From contig SVRU01000094.1 of the NCBI GenBank assembly GCA_015064665.1, forward strand, positions 1 through 8,617: a stretch of 8,617 bases of DNA. The letters run 5' to 3'. This document shows positions 1 through 5,309 of this stretch, in pieces (the stretch's first letter is position 1; each line of letters opens with the position of its first letter). The notes beneath the pieces are model-generated. The model made no database searches, had not been told where the DNA came from, and saw only the letters and a program-made list of their open reading frames with translations. Origin of the DNA: Oscillospiraceae bacterium (GTDB taxonomy: Bacteria; Bacillota_A; Clostridia; Oscillospirales; CAG-272). The translations under genes were made by a program, and so were the position numbers.

Positions 1-68
1 ACCTTGATAAAGCCGTTGCCTTTTCTGCTGATCAATTGTTGTAAATATAATTCTCGTTTTATCTCCAT
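1..68 (-). CDS. AAA ATPase, DUF4143-associated type, N-terminal fragment cut by the window edge
   Basis: Reading the minus strand from the ATG at 68-66 gives 22 codons that run off the left edge. They begin MEIKRELYLQQLISRKG and continue NGFIK. This opening (M-x-I-K-R-x-x-Y-L-x-x-L-I-x-R-K-x-N-G-x-I-K-V) is the one I know from the large clostridial family of AAA ATPases with a C-terminal DUF4143 domain, where it leads straight into the Walker A loop; that loop is outside the window. The family's cellular role is poorly defined. Start choice is supported by an AGAGGTG ribosome binding site at 72-78 and by a good promoter further upstream (117-145). Only the first 22 residues are seen, so the assignment rests on N-terminal resemblance. 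Whether the rest of the gene is intact is unknown. Confidence 0.72.
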   Translation of the reverse strand, partial: MEIKRELYLQQLISRKGNGFIK

Positions 69-75
69 AAGCACC

Positions 76-96
76 TCTATAATAGATTTTTGCAAC
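76..96. repeat. 21-bp direct repeat, promoter-downstream copy
   Basis: On the plus strand the unit is TCTATAATAGA followed by TTTTTGCAAC. The first 11 bases form a perfect dyad (TCTAT-A-ATAGA). The identical 21 bases recur at 150-170. This copy lies in the 5' untranslated region of the ATPase gene and its first three bases overlap the ribosome binding site, so a bound protein could block both transcription and translation. It is a candidate operator by position only. Confidence 0.8.
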
Positions 97-116
97 CTTC
101 TGCTGTTTTCAATTAT

Positions 117-145
117 ATTGTACCATAAAAAAGTCTTCTCGTCAA
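117..145 (-). promoter_or_regulatory. Sigma-A promoter of the AAA ATPase gene
   Basis: On the minus strand a -35 TTGACG (140-145) and a -10 TACAAT (117-122) are separated by exactly 17 bp. The predicted transcript starts near 110 and reads towards the ATPase start codon at 68. Copies of a 21-bp repeat lie just upstream of the -35 (150-170) and between the transcription start and the ribosome binding site (76-96), so the promoter is bracketed by candidate operator sites. Confidence 0.75.
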
Positions 146-149
146 GGAA

Positions 150-170
150 TCTATAATAGATTTTTGCAAC
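150..170. repeat. 21-bp direct repeat, promoter-upstream copy
   Basis: Exact copy of the 76-96 unit in the same orientation, offset by 74 bp, which is close to seven helical turns. It begins 5 bp upstream of the -35 of the minus-strand promoter. Beyond the 21 bases the copies stay loosely similar: CTTCTGCTGTTTT after the first, TTTTTACTATTTT after the second. Confidence 0.8.
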
Positions 171-248
171 TTTTTACTATTTTATTCTTTATTTTCGTTT
201 TTGACTTTTAAACTTTTTGTTAAAAACTGTTGTCCCTACTTGAACACA

Positions 249-398
249 CTCGTGTCGGCCTCTCCCATCATCCAGAACGGCAAGCTCGTCGGAGCAGTTA
301 CTCATGTATTGGTAGCTGATCCAACCGAGGGGTATGGCATTTTCATTGAGAATATGTTATCGGCGGCAAGTGAGGGCTCTCTGCCAAAGGCGGCATAA
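249..398 (+). pseudogene. spoIVB (SpoIVB peptidase, S55 family) C-terminal remnant
   Basis: The reading frame ending at the TAA at 396-398 contains [18 protein letters not shown], then [17 protein letters not shown]. This closely matches the C-terminal end of SpoIVB, the serine peptidase that signals across the forespore membranes to start SigK activation. In intact proteins the stretch begins GMSGSPIIQ, which holds the catalytic serine. Here it reads LVSASPIIQ: the serine remains, but the GM and a glycine are changed. Upstream of about 249 the frame is AT-rich and unrelated; no PDZ domain and no catalytic histidine region are present. An open frame extends back to an ATG at 201, but no ribosome binding site precedes it. 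Only about 50 codons of a protein usually near 400 residues remain, so this is a relic. A working spoIVB elsewhere in the genome is possible. Confidence 0.75.
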
Positions 399-435
399 TA
401 CGAAAATATAGAAAATTTATACTCCTTGCGAGCAT

Positions 436-451
436 CGCCGTTTTCACGGCG
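436..451. other. Short perfect hairpin
   Basis: CGCCGT (436-441) and ACGGCG (446-451) form a perfect 6-bp GC-rich stem around a TTTC loop, 37 bp after the end of the spoIVB remnant. No T-tract follows on either strand, so it is not called a terminator. It may be part of the old 3' end of that gene. Confidence 0.35.
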
Positions 452-495
452 GCATAAACCGATTTGACAGTTAAAAATGTAAAGTTAAATATGAA

Positions 496-524
496 AAGGG
501 GCTATCTTAATGAGACAGCCCCTT
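496..524 (-). terminator. Terminator-like hairpin after the broken minus-strand ORF
   Basis: AAGGGGCT (496-503) pairs perfectly with AGCCCCTT (517-524). After one A/C mismatch, TCT (505-507) pairs with AGA (513-515), leaving a TAATG loop. The hairpin starts 4 nt beyond the TAG of the minus-strand pseudogene, the usual place for its terminator. The T-rich tail is weak on both strands, so efficiency is uncertain and it could also stop plus-strand transcripts from the spoIVB side. Confidence 0.6.
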
Positions 525-528
525 ATTG

Positions 529-756
529 CTATTTTCTGTATTTATCGCTTTCTATACCGCATTTTTGCCTGAGCACTTCTTCAATTTTTTCTCTTGTTCC
601 TGTGTGGCGAAAATTTCGGGCGTAATAACCATACAAGGTGTCGTACACCTCTTAACAATCAAATTTCCGCATAAGGTCGCCGAAAAAGTTTTCGACCTCG
701 AGCCTGTTTCTCCCGAGAAATTCAATCGCCTCGTCCTTATCCTTTAAGAACTCAAT
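529..756 (-). pseudogene. Broken 3' gene fragment, family not recognised
   Basis: A minus-strand frame of 76 codons ends at TAG (529-531) and is interrupted by one in-frame TAA at 652-654. Before the break it reads IEFLKDKDEAIEFLGRNRLE, then VENFFGDLMRKFDC; after it EVYDTLYGYYARNFRHTG, then TREKIEEVLRQKCGIESD and YKK-like end YRK. The charged, helix-like composition looks like real coding sequence, unlike the plus-strand frame over the same bases, which gives a low-complexity hydrophobic peptide and is a shadow. There is no ATG and no ribosome binding site: the frame simply opens after a stop at 757-759, 8 bp past the AraC stop codon. It therefore looks like the tail of a decayed gene. I cannot name the family. 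A GTG at 646-648 could start a peptide of 39 codons, but no good ribosome binding site precedes it. Confidence 0.5.
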
Positions 757-767
757 TTATTTACCGA

Positions 768-1490
768 TTAGTACTTTTGATATTCTCGAGGGGAGATTTT
801 CATAACCGACTTGAATTTTTTTGAAAAATAGGGATAATCGGTGTATCCGCAACGCTCCGCAATCTCGGTTAGAGAAAGCTCTACCTTATAAATATCAATA
901 AGAAAGCATGCATGCCTAATGCGTATCTCGGTCAAAAATTCGTTTGGCGTCTTACCCGTAATCTTCTTGAACCGCGCACGCACGTAGTCCTCTGCATATC
1001 CGCTTTTTGACAGTATAGACGCAAGATCGATTTCCGCATTCAATGCGTTCTCGGATATTTCAAAAGCAATCGCATTAACACGTTGCCGAATCACACTCTC
1101 GACGTCTAATTGCTGCATAAGAAAACAAACGTATGCCGTACACAAGGCATTAAGATAGGCGGCGTTGCCGTACCTGTTCTCATATATCATTCTTGCAAGC
1201 GCCATTCCGTCTTGCGAGATATTATCCTCAAATGACGTCACGGTGTCCATATGCAGATATTGATTAAAGCTTCCCTCTATAGAAATGTTTTTAAATCCAT
1301 TCTCTGAAACCGAGCCGTGCTTGATATTTGGCGGAACGATAACCACAGTTCCTCGTCTGAACGGAAAATCGCCAACCTCGGTTCTCATATATCCCGCTCC
1401 CTCAAGATATAGCATAATCTCATAGTTTTTATGAGTATGCATCGGGTAACGTGTTAGCCCCTCTTCTGTACGGTTGATTATATAATTCAT
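768..1490 (-). CDS. AraC-family transcriptional regulator with N-terminal cupin
   Basis: A 240-residue regulator. Residues about 15-60 form an AraC-type cupin ligand-binding half, with the pattern H18-T-H20-K-N-Y-E24 and later PPNIKH (H58). Residues about 140-240 hold the two helix-turn-helix motifs: the first around DLASILSKSGYAEDYVRARF and the second around LSLTEIAERCGYTDYPYF, followed by SKKF and the typical tail ISPREYQKY. Such proteins usually sense a sugar or similar small molecule and act as activators of neighbouring genes. The ATG is supported by a GAGGTGA ribosome binding site at 1495-1501. The gene diverges from the GH5-transporter pair across 125 bp, so that pair is the likely target. 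The ligand cannot be read from the sequence. The length is a little short for the cupin-AraC class (usually 270-300), mostly in the linker. Confidence 0.9.
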   Translation of the reverse strand: MNYIINRTEEGLTRYPMHTHKNYEIMLYLEGAGYMRTEVGDFPFRRGTVVIVPPNIKHGSVSENGFKNISIEGSFNQYLHMDTVTSFEDNISQDGMALARMIYENRYGNAAYLNALCTAYVCFLMQQLDVESVIRQRVNAIAFEISENALNAEIDLASILSKSGYAEDYVRARFKKITGKTPNEFLTEIRIRHACFLIDIYKVELSLTEIAERCGYTDYPYFSKKFKSVMKISPREYQKY

Positions 1491-1506
1491 TTTATCACCT
1501 CGATTT

Positions 1507-1535
1507 ATTATAGCAAAAATCTATCTTTTATACAA
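1507..1535 (-). promoter_or_regulatory. Promoter of the cupin-AraC gene
   Basis: On the minus strand a -35-like TTGTAT (1530-1535) and a -10 TATAAT (1507-1512) are 17 bp apart. The predicted start near 1500 would give a very short leader in which the ribosome binding site (1495-1501) lies almost at the 5' end. That is unusual but acceptable; a second start further upstream cannot be excluded. Confidence 0.55.
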
Positions 1536-1572
1536 GTATTTTTATGTTTTTTTCTATTATCAAAGAGTATTT
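1535..1572. promoter_or_regulatory. Candidate AraC operator: paired AGTATTT sites
   Basis: AGTATTT occurs at 1535-1541 and again at 1566-1572 in the same orientation, 31 bp apart, which is about three helical turns. The second copy lies just upstream of the -10 of the GH5 gene, where an AraC activator would be expected to bind, and the first overlaps the -35 of the regulator's own promoter. Direct-repeat half-sites on one face of the helix suit this family. The motif is short and AT-rich, so chance is possible. Confidence 0.3.
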
Positions 1573-1575
1573 AAG

Positions 1576-1584
1576 TGATATAAT
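1576..1584 (+). promoter_or_regulatory. Extended -10 promoter of the GH5-transporter operon
   Basis: TGA directly precedes TATAAT (1579-1584), giving an extended -10 element. At the expected -35 position (1556-1561, ATTATC) there is no good match, which suits a promoter that depends on an activator such as the divergent AraC protein. The predicted start is near 1591, about 25 nt before the ATG at 1616. Confidence 0.6.
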
Positions 1585-1615
1585 TTAGATATATAAAAAA
1601 CGAGAGGATAGCAAA

Positions 1616-2704
1616 ATGAAAAAGATAGAAGGCTTACAGTGCGGAATGGGTATCGGCGGCTGGCTCACTAATTACAAGAGATTTAACGTGCTTGCACCTG
1701 AGAGAAGAATGCACATCACCATCGGAGATATGGAGCATTTTGAAAGCTACATTACCGAAGATGATATCTCTTACATAGCTTCGCTCGGAATGGACCACAT
1801 TCGTTTAGGTTTTGACCAAATTGTTTTAGAAGAAAAACCGTACGTATACAGAGAAAAAATCATCGAAATTCTTCACAGCTTCGTAGCGTGGTGCAGAAAA
1901 TACAAGCTGCGCCCCGTTTTAAATATGCACAAGGCAATCGGTAACTACTGCGATATTCCCGATGAGTGCGGACTTATGCAGGACGAGGAATTGCAAAACA
2001 GATTCGTTGCTGTTTGGGAAATGCTCGAGAATGAATTCTGCGGACAGAACGACGTTGTTTTCGAGCTGCTCAACGAGGTTGTTAACGCAACGTCGGAAGA
2101 ATGGAATTCGGTTGCCGAAAAGACAATCACGGCAATACGCAAGAAAAACAGAGAGCGTATGATAGTTGTCGGCGGCGTCGAGTGGAACAATCCCCCCGCT
2201 CTTCCGTTCGTTAAAGTTTACGACGATGAAAATATTATATACACATTCCATTGCTATGCGCCTCACGAGTTCACGCATCAGCAGGGCGTTTTGCAGGCTG
2301 ACAAGCTGTTTTACAACAGAAAAATGCCCTATCCGTGCGAGGATATAGAGCGTTACAGAGATTATCACAGAGTTGTCAGCGGCGCTGAGGAATACGAAAA
2401 TTACGACAGAATGGATATTGCATTTTTGCGCGACTACTTAACGCCCGCAAAGGAATTCATCGAAAAGCATCCCGATAAGATTCTTTGGTGCGGAGAGTTT
2501 GGTACTATTCGCCACGCAAAGCTCGAATGGCGTGAGAATTGGATGAGAGATATGATAACGATTCTCAAGGAATGGGATATTCCCTACTGCGTATGGAATT
2601 ATCTCAGCACTCCAAACGACGGTAACCGCTTCAGCCTCGTAGACGACGATGAAAGAAAAATTTTAAGCGAAGAGCTTCACAAAATTATTTTAGGTGATAT
2701 ATGA
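1616..2704 (+). CDS. Glycoside hydrolase family 5-like (cellulase superfamily), cytoplasmic
   Basis: A 362-residue protein with the clan A (beta/alpha)8 signature. GMGIGGWL (10-17) is the usual first-strand motif. IRLGFD has the conserved Arg63; LNMHKAIG has His105; FELLNEV has the acid/base Glu154 (NEV rather than the common NEP); HCYAPHEFTHQ has His212 and Tyr214; WCGEFG has the nucleophile Glu294; and VWNYL has the aromatic Trp327 usual near the end of the barrel. All catalytic residues expected of the family are present. There is no signal peptide, carbohydrate-binding module or dockerin, so it should act in the cytoplasm on a short oligosaccharide or glycoside, not on a polymer. The start is supported by an AGAGGA ribosome binding site near 1603-1608. 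The end overlaps the transporter gene by 4 bp (ATGA), implying coupled translation. The exact substrate and GH5 subfamily cannot be told. Confidence 0.85.
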   Translation: MKKIEGLQCGMGIGGWLTNYKRFNVLAPERRMHITIGDMEHFESYITEDDISYIASLGMDHIRLGFDQIVLEEKPYVYREKIIEILHSFVAWCRKYKLRPVLNMHKAIGNYCDIPDECGLMQDEELQNRFVAVWEMLENEFCGQNDVVFELLNEVVNATSEEWNSVAEKTITAIRKKNRERMIVVGGVEWNNPPALPFVKVYDDENIIYTFHCYAPHEFTHQQGVLQADKLFYNRKMPYPCEDIERYRDYHRVVSGAEEYENYDRMDIAFLRDYLTPAKEFIEKHPDKILWCGEFGTIRHAKLEWRENWMRDMITILKEWDIPYCVWNYLSTPNDGNRFSLVDDDERKILSEELHKIILGDI

Positions 2705-3570
2705 TAAATCTGTCGCTTCTGATATTGAGTATCGTTTTATCGACCGGACGCAATATCCTATCAAAAAATTTATCCGATATCCGCTTCGGGACAAGACGCT
2801 TTTTCCTATGTCAAAGCATACTTTTCCTTTGCGGTGGCGCGGCGCTCGTTACATTCGGAAAAATCTCCTTTGACGGCGTAGCTCTCTCTACCGTTGGCTA
2901 CGCAGTTTCCTACGGCGCGCTTTTGATCCTTGCGCAGTGGTTTTACACGGCTGCGCTCGCTAAAGGAAACACGGCGCTTTGCTCCACGGTGTACTCGTTA
3001 GGCTTTATTTTTCCAACTCTCTCGGGCGCATTTTTTTGGTCCGAGCCGTTTTCGGTTCTTGATGCTTTAGGTATAGTGTGCGCTGCCGCAGCCGTCGTTT
3101 CTTCGGGACTCAATTCGAAATCCGAAACAAAGACGGTAAAAGCATACTATTTTCTCCCTCTCATAATCGCTATGTTGGCGTCGGGAGGCTTGGGAATAGT
3201 GCAAAAGCTACAGCAAAAATCTGCCTATGCGGAACAAAAATCGGTGTTTCTCTTCACAGCGTTCATGCTTGCCGCGGCGGCTTCGCTGCTCGTCGCAGCG
3301 TTTTCGAAGAAGGAAAACGTTCCAAGCTTTTCAACAAAAAAGCTCTCAATTTCAGCCGGCATCGGTATTTGCTTCGGCTGCTGCAATTTGCTGAACACAA
3401 CGCTTGCGGGACGGCTGCCCAGCGCCGTATTTTTCCCGACTCTCAATATAGGCGTTATCCTGCTCTCCATGCTCTGCGGCTTAATGCTCTTTAAGGAAAA
3501 GCTCTCAAAAAAGGATATAACCGTTTTGATTTTAGGCGGCATTTCCATATTGCTTTTAAATCTCGGTTAA
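2701..3570 (+). CDS. EamA/DMT-family transporter
   Basis: A 289-residue, very hydrophobic protein with about ten predicted membrane segments (roughly 2-16, 33-52, 60-85, 94-112, 118-137, 147-166, 183-202, 215-235, 242-262, 270-288). It is arranged as two five-helix halves, the duplicated EamA fold of the drug/metabolite transporter superfamily. Each half ends in the typical pattern of an acidic residue in a loop followed by a final helix (WSEPFSVLDALGIV in the first, FKEKLSKKDITVLILGG in the second). The ATG overlaps the stop of the hydrolase gene, and an AGGTGAT ribosome binding site lies inside the end of that gene (2692-2698), so the two are co-translated. Family members move many small metabolites, often outwards. 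Coupling to a cytoplasmic glycosidase suggests transport of a glycoside, a product or a co-metabolite, but direction and substrate are unknown. Confidence 0.87.
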   Translation: MINLSLLILSIVLSTGRNILSKNLSDIRFGTRRFFLCQSILFLCGGAALVTFGKISFDGVALSTVGYAVSYGALLILAQWFYTAALAKGNTALCSTVYSLGFIFPTLSGAFFWSEPFSVLDALGIVCAAAAVVSSGLNSKSETKTVKAYYFLPLIIAMLASGGLGIVQKLQQKSAYAEQKSVFLFTAFMLAAAASLLVAAFSKKENVPSFSTKKLSISAGIGICFGCCNLLNTTLAGRLPSAVFFPTLNIGVILLSMLCGLMLFKEKLSKKDITVLILGGISILLLNLG

Positions 3571-3573
3571 GAC

Positions 3574-3592
3574 TCGCAAAGCTGCTTTGCGA
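3574..3592. repeat. Perfect inverted repeat with 3-nt loop
   Basis: TCGCAAAG (3574-3581) and CTTTGCGA (3585-3592) flank CTG, starting 3 bp after the transporter stop codon. The stem is perfect, but no T-tract follows, so it would not act alone as an intrinsic terminator. It may protect the 3' end of the mRNA, or be a single copy of a dispersed intergenic palindrome. Only one copy is seen in this window. Confidence 0.55.
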
Positions 3593-3646
3593 TTAAATGA
3601 TCTGCTATTCGAAAAAATAGTATTTTTGATAATGGAATACGTAATG

Positions 3647-3684
3647 AAAAAGACGGTATCTAAAAAATGATACTGTCTTTTTTT
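3647..3684 (+). terminator. Intrinsic terminator of the GH5-transporter operon
   Basis: AAAAAGACGGTATC (3647-3660) pairs with GATACTGTCTTTTT (3669-3682) over 14 bp with one G-U pair, around an AT-rich 8-nt loop. The right arm merges into a run of seven T (3678-3684). The A-run on the left arm makes a weaker reverse terminator possible too. Confidence 0.88.
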
Positions 3685-3725
3685 CTGTAAAATGCACGAA
3701 TTGACAAGACATAATGAAAAAAATG

Positions 3726-3734
3726 TGTTATAAT
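3726..3734 (+). promoter_or_regulatory. Extended -10 promoter of the regulator-SDR-flavoenzyme operon
   Basis: TGT precedes TATAAT (3729-3734), an extended -10. A perfect TTGACA lies upstream at 3701-3706, but the spacing is 22 bp, beyond the 16-18 bp normally used. The promoter may therefore rely on the extended -10 or on an activator that bridges the long spacer. The start is expected near 3741, just ahead of the ribosome binding site. Confidence 0.6.
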
Positions 3735-3742
3735 ATAAGAAG

Positions 3743-3750
3743 AAGGAGGT
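3743..3750 (+). promoter_or_regulatory. Ribosome binding site that fixes the regulator start at 3756
   Basis: AAGGAGGT ends 5 nt before the ATG at 3756-3758. The same frame is open back to an ATG at 3714, but that codon lies upstream of the -10 element (3729-3734) and has no ribosome binding site, so it would not be in the transcript from this promoter. Confidence 0.85.
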
Positions 3751-3755
3751 GCGAT

Positions 3756-4586
3756 ATGTATAACGGTATACAGAAAATTGAGGAAATTATCGAATATATT
3801 GAAGCGGGTCTTACTTCCGAGATAGATTACGAGGCGCTTGCCTCACGAATGACGCTTTCCGTGTATGAATTCAGAAGAGTTTTTGCGTTCATCGTAGGGT
3901 GTCCGTTATCGGAATACATAAGAAAAAGAAAGCTATCTCTCGCGGCGTGCGAGCTAATGACTAATCCTAACATAAGCATACGTGAAATAAGCGAAAGGTA
4001 TGGGTATTCCACGCTTTCCTCTTTTTCCAAGGCGTTCAGCGAATACCACGGCTTCCCTCCGACAGCTTGTCAAAAGGAAGGTCACGAGATATCGCTTTTC
4101 CCGAGACCAAAATTCGAATGGAATATTCAGGGCGGCGAGAAGCAGGCGTTCCAAATTATAAGCGATACGGCTTTCTCCATTAAAGGATATTGCGCTCTGT
4201 CAGACTACACGGATACCTGCTGTTGCGAGAAGGTATGGAACGATTTTTACGAGCTTGAAAAGGACAAGGACCTTTCGGAAGATACAATTTTTGTTTCTTA
4301 TCACGACGAAAAAGGAAAGGTAAAATGCTGCATCGGAGAAAGAACGTCGAAGCTCACGGAATCAACCGATACGGATACCGTTCCCGAATGCAAATGGCTT
4401 TCAATTAAAATGAATACAACGGATGACGATATCGTTAACCGAAAATACAACACCCTGCTCTACGAGATTTTACCATCTGCAAAGCTAAAGAGAAAAGAGG
4501 GTGTGCCGACAGTAGAGGTATACCCACGCGATATGTCTGAGGATAATTTTGAATGGGAAATCAGAATCCCCATAGAAAAGGAGTAA
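3756..4586 (+). CDS. AraC-family regulator with C-terminal GyrI-like effector-binding domain
   Basis: A 276-residue protein. Residues 1-107 are a two-helix-turn-helix AraC DNA-binding domain placed at the N-terminus: IDYEALASRMTLSVYEFRRV, then FAFIVGCPLSEYIRKRKL, and ISIREISERYGYSTLSSFSK with the HGFPPT close. Residues about 130-276 look like the GyrI/Rob-type effector-binding fold, which ends in the usual pattern of a strand with E-V-Y-P and a final E-W-E-I-R-I-P-I strand. This order is that of Rob and related regulators that sense bulky hydrophobic or cationic compounds, rather than sugar-cupin AraC proteins. The C-terminal half is unusually rich in cysteine (Cys146, 155-157, 191, 192, 212). 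The stop is 3 nt before the SDR start, so it leads an operon and probably regulates it. An AAGGAG for the next gene lies in its last codons. Confidence 0.88.
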   Translation: MYNGIQKIEEIIEYIEAGLTSEIDYEALASRMTLSVYEFRRVFAFIVGCPLSEYIRKRKLSLAACELMTNPNISIREISERYGYSTLSSFSKAFSEYHGFPPTACQKEGHEISLFPRPKFEWNIQGGEKQAFQIISDTAFSIKGYCALSDYTDTCCCEKVWNDFYELEKDKDLSEDTIFVSYHDEKGKVKCCIGERTSKLTESTDTDTVPECKWLSIKMNTTDDDIVNRKYNTLLYEILPSAKLKRKEGVPTVEVYPRDMSEDNFEWEIRIPIEKE

Positions 4587-4589
4587 AAA

Positions 4590-5294
4590 ATGAACAGAAT
4601 AGTACTTATAACAGGAGCTTCAAGCGGTTACGGAAAAGCAACCGCAAAGGCGTTCAAGGAAAACGGAGATACCGTTATTATGGCAGCAAGAGATATCAAA
4701 AAGCTCAATGCCGCTAAAGAAGAAATCGGCGGAGACCTTGCGTTATCTATGGACGTAACAAATCCTGAGGATTGGGATAAAACGGTAGCTAAAATCAAAG
4801 AAATGTACGGTAAACTTGACATTTTAGTTAATAATGCGGGCGGCGGTATCGCCATCAAAGAGGTTAGCGAGTTCACTGTGGAGGAGATAGATTCAACTAT
4901 AAAGCTTAATCTCAACAGCGTTATTTACGGCTGCCGCGCATTTGCGGATATGATGAAGGCGCAGGGATGCGGTACGATGATAAACATTTCATCGGTTTGC
5001 GCCCGTCAGTGCTGGCCGACCTGGTCCGTATACGCCGCCGCAAAGGCAGGCGTGTTAAATTTCTCGAAGGGAATGTATCTTGAAATGCAGCCTTACGGAG
5101 TAAGAGTAAGCTGTGTTGTTCCCTCCTCTGCAAGCACGGGATTCCAGAGCGCTTGCGGAATCGGTGAAACCACCGACAAGCTTTTACCGGAGGATATTGC
5201 GGATACCGTTCTTTATATCGCAAACCTTCCCGCAAGAGCCGTTGTTGAGGACGTTACCGTTTGGGGCATTGACAAGCAGGTAAATCCGCTTTAA
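4590..5294 (+). CDS. Short-chain dehydrogenase/reductase (classical SDR)
   Basis: A 234-residue Rossmann enzyme carrying the full classical SDR set. TGASSGYG (8-15) binds the cofactor; NNAG is at 81-84; the active site comprises Asn107 (KLNLN), Ser135 (NISSV), Tyr148 and Lys152 (YAAAK). Arg34 after the second strand (AAR) favours NADP(H) over NAD(H). Asp55 (SMDVT) is the conserved adenine-pocket residue. It should interconvert an alcohol and a ketone or aldehyde in the cytoplasm. The C-terminal part (PEDIADTVLYIANLP, then VTVWGIDKQVNPL) recalls the YdfG-like group of small SDRs acting on hydroxy acids or sugars, but the substrate cannot be assigned. It lies between the GyrI-type regulator (3 nt gap) and the flavoenzyme (15 nt gap), inside one operon, so it probably works on the same compound as the flavoenzyme. 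The AAGGAG ribosome binding site is at 4578-4583. Confidence 0.9.
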   Translation: MNRIVLITGASSGYGKATAKAFKENGDTVIMAARDIKKLNAAKEEIGGDLALSMDVTNPEDWDKTVAKIKEMYGKLDILVNNAGGGIAIKEVSEFTVEEIDSTIKLNLNSVIYGCRAFADMMKAQGCGTMINISSVCARQCWPTWSVYAAAKAGVLNFSKGMYLEMQPYGVRVSCVVPSSASTGFQSACGIGETTDKLLPEDIADTVLYIANLPARAVVEDVTVWGIDKQVNPL

Positions 5295-5309
5295 TTAAGG
5301 AGAACCGTA

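Noticed and set aside
76..170. CRISPR array or IS ends from the 21-bp repeats
   Set aside because: Only two copies, same orientation, separated by a promoter rather than a spacer; no transposase or target-site duplication is seen.
201..248. N-terminal extension of the spoIVB remnant frame from the ATG at 201
   Set aside because: AT-rich sequence with no resemblance to the family and no ribosome binding site; the SpoIVB-like part begins only near 249.
464..492. Plus-strand promoter TTGACA with TAAATA
   Set aside because: The -10 is poor, spacing is 16 bp, and it would read directly into the hairpin at 496-524 with no gene behind it.
526..747. Plus-strand open frame of 73 codons
   Set aside because: Low-complexity hydrophobic peptide with no ribosome binding site, opposite the broken minus-strand frame that has far more protein-like composition; a shadow.
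1919..2368. Long minus-strand frame inside the GH5 gene
   Set aside because: It is antisense to conserved catalytic motifs, has no ribosome binding site and no recognisable features; a shadow of the real gene.
3714..3755. Earlier ATG for the AraC-GyrI regulator
   Set aside because: It lies upstream of the -10 element and lacks a ribosome binding site; the ATG at 3756 has AAGGAGGT at good spacing.
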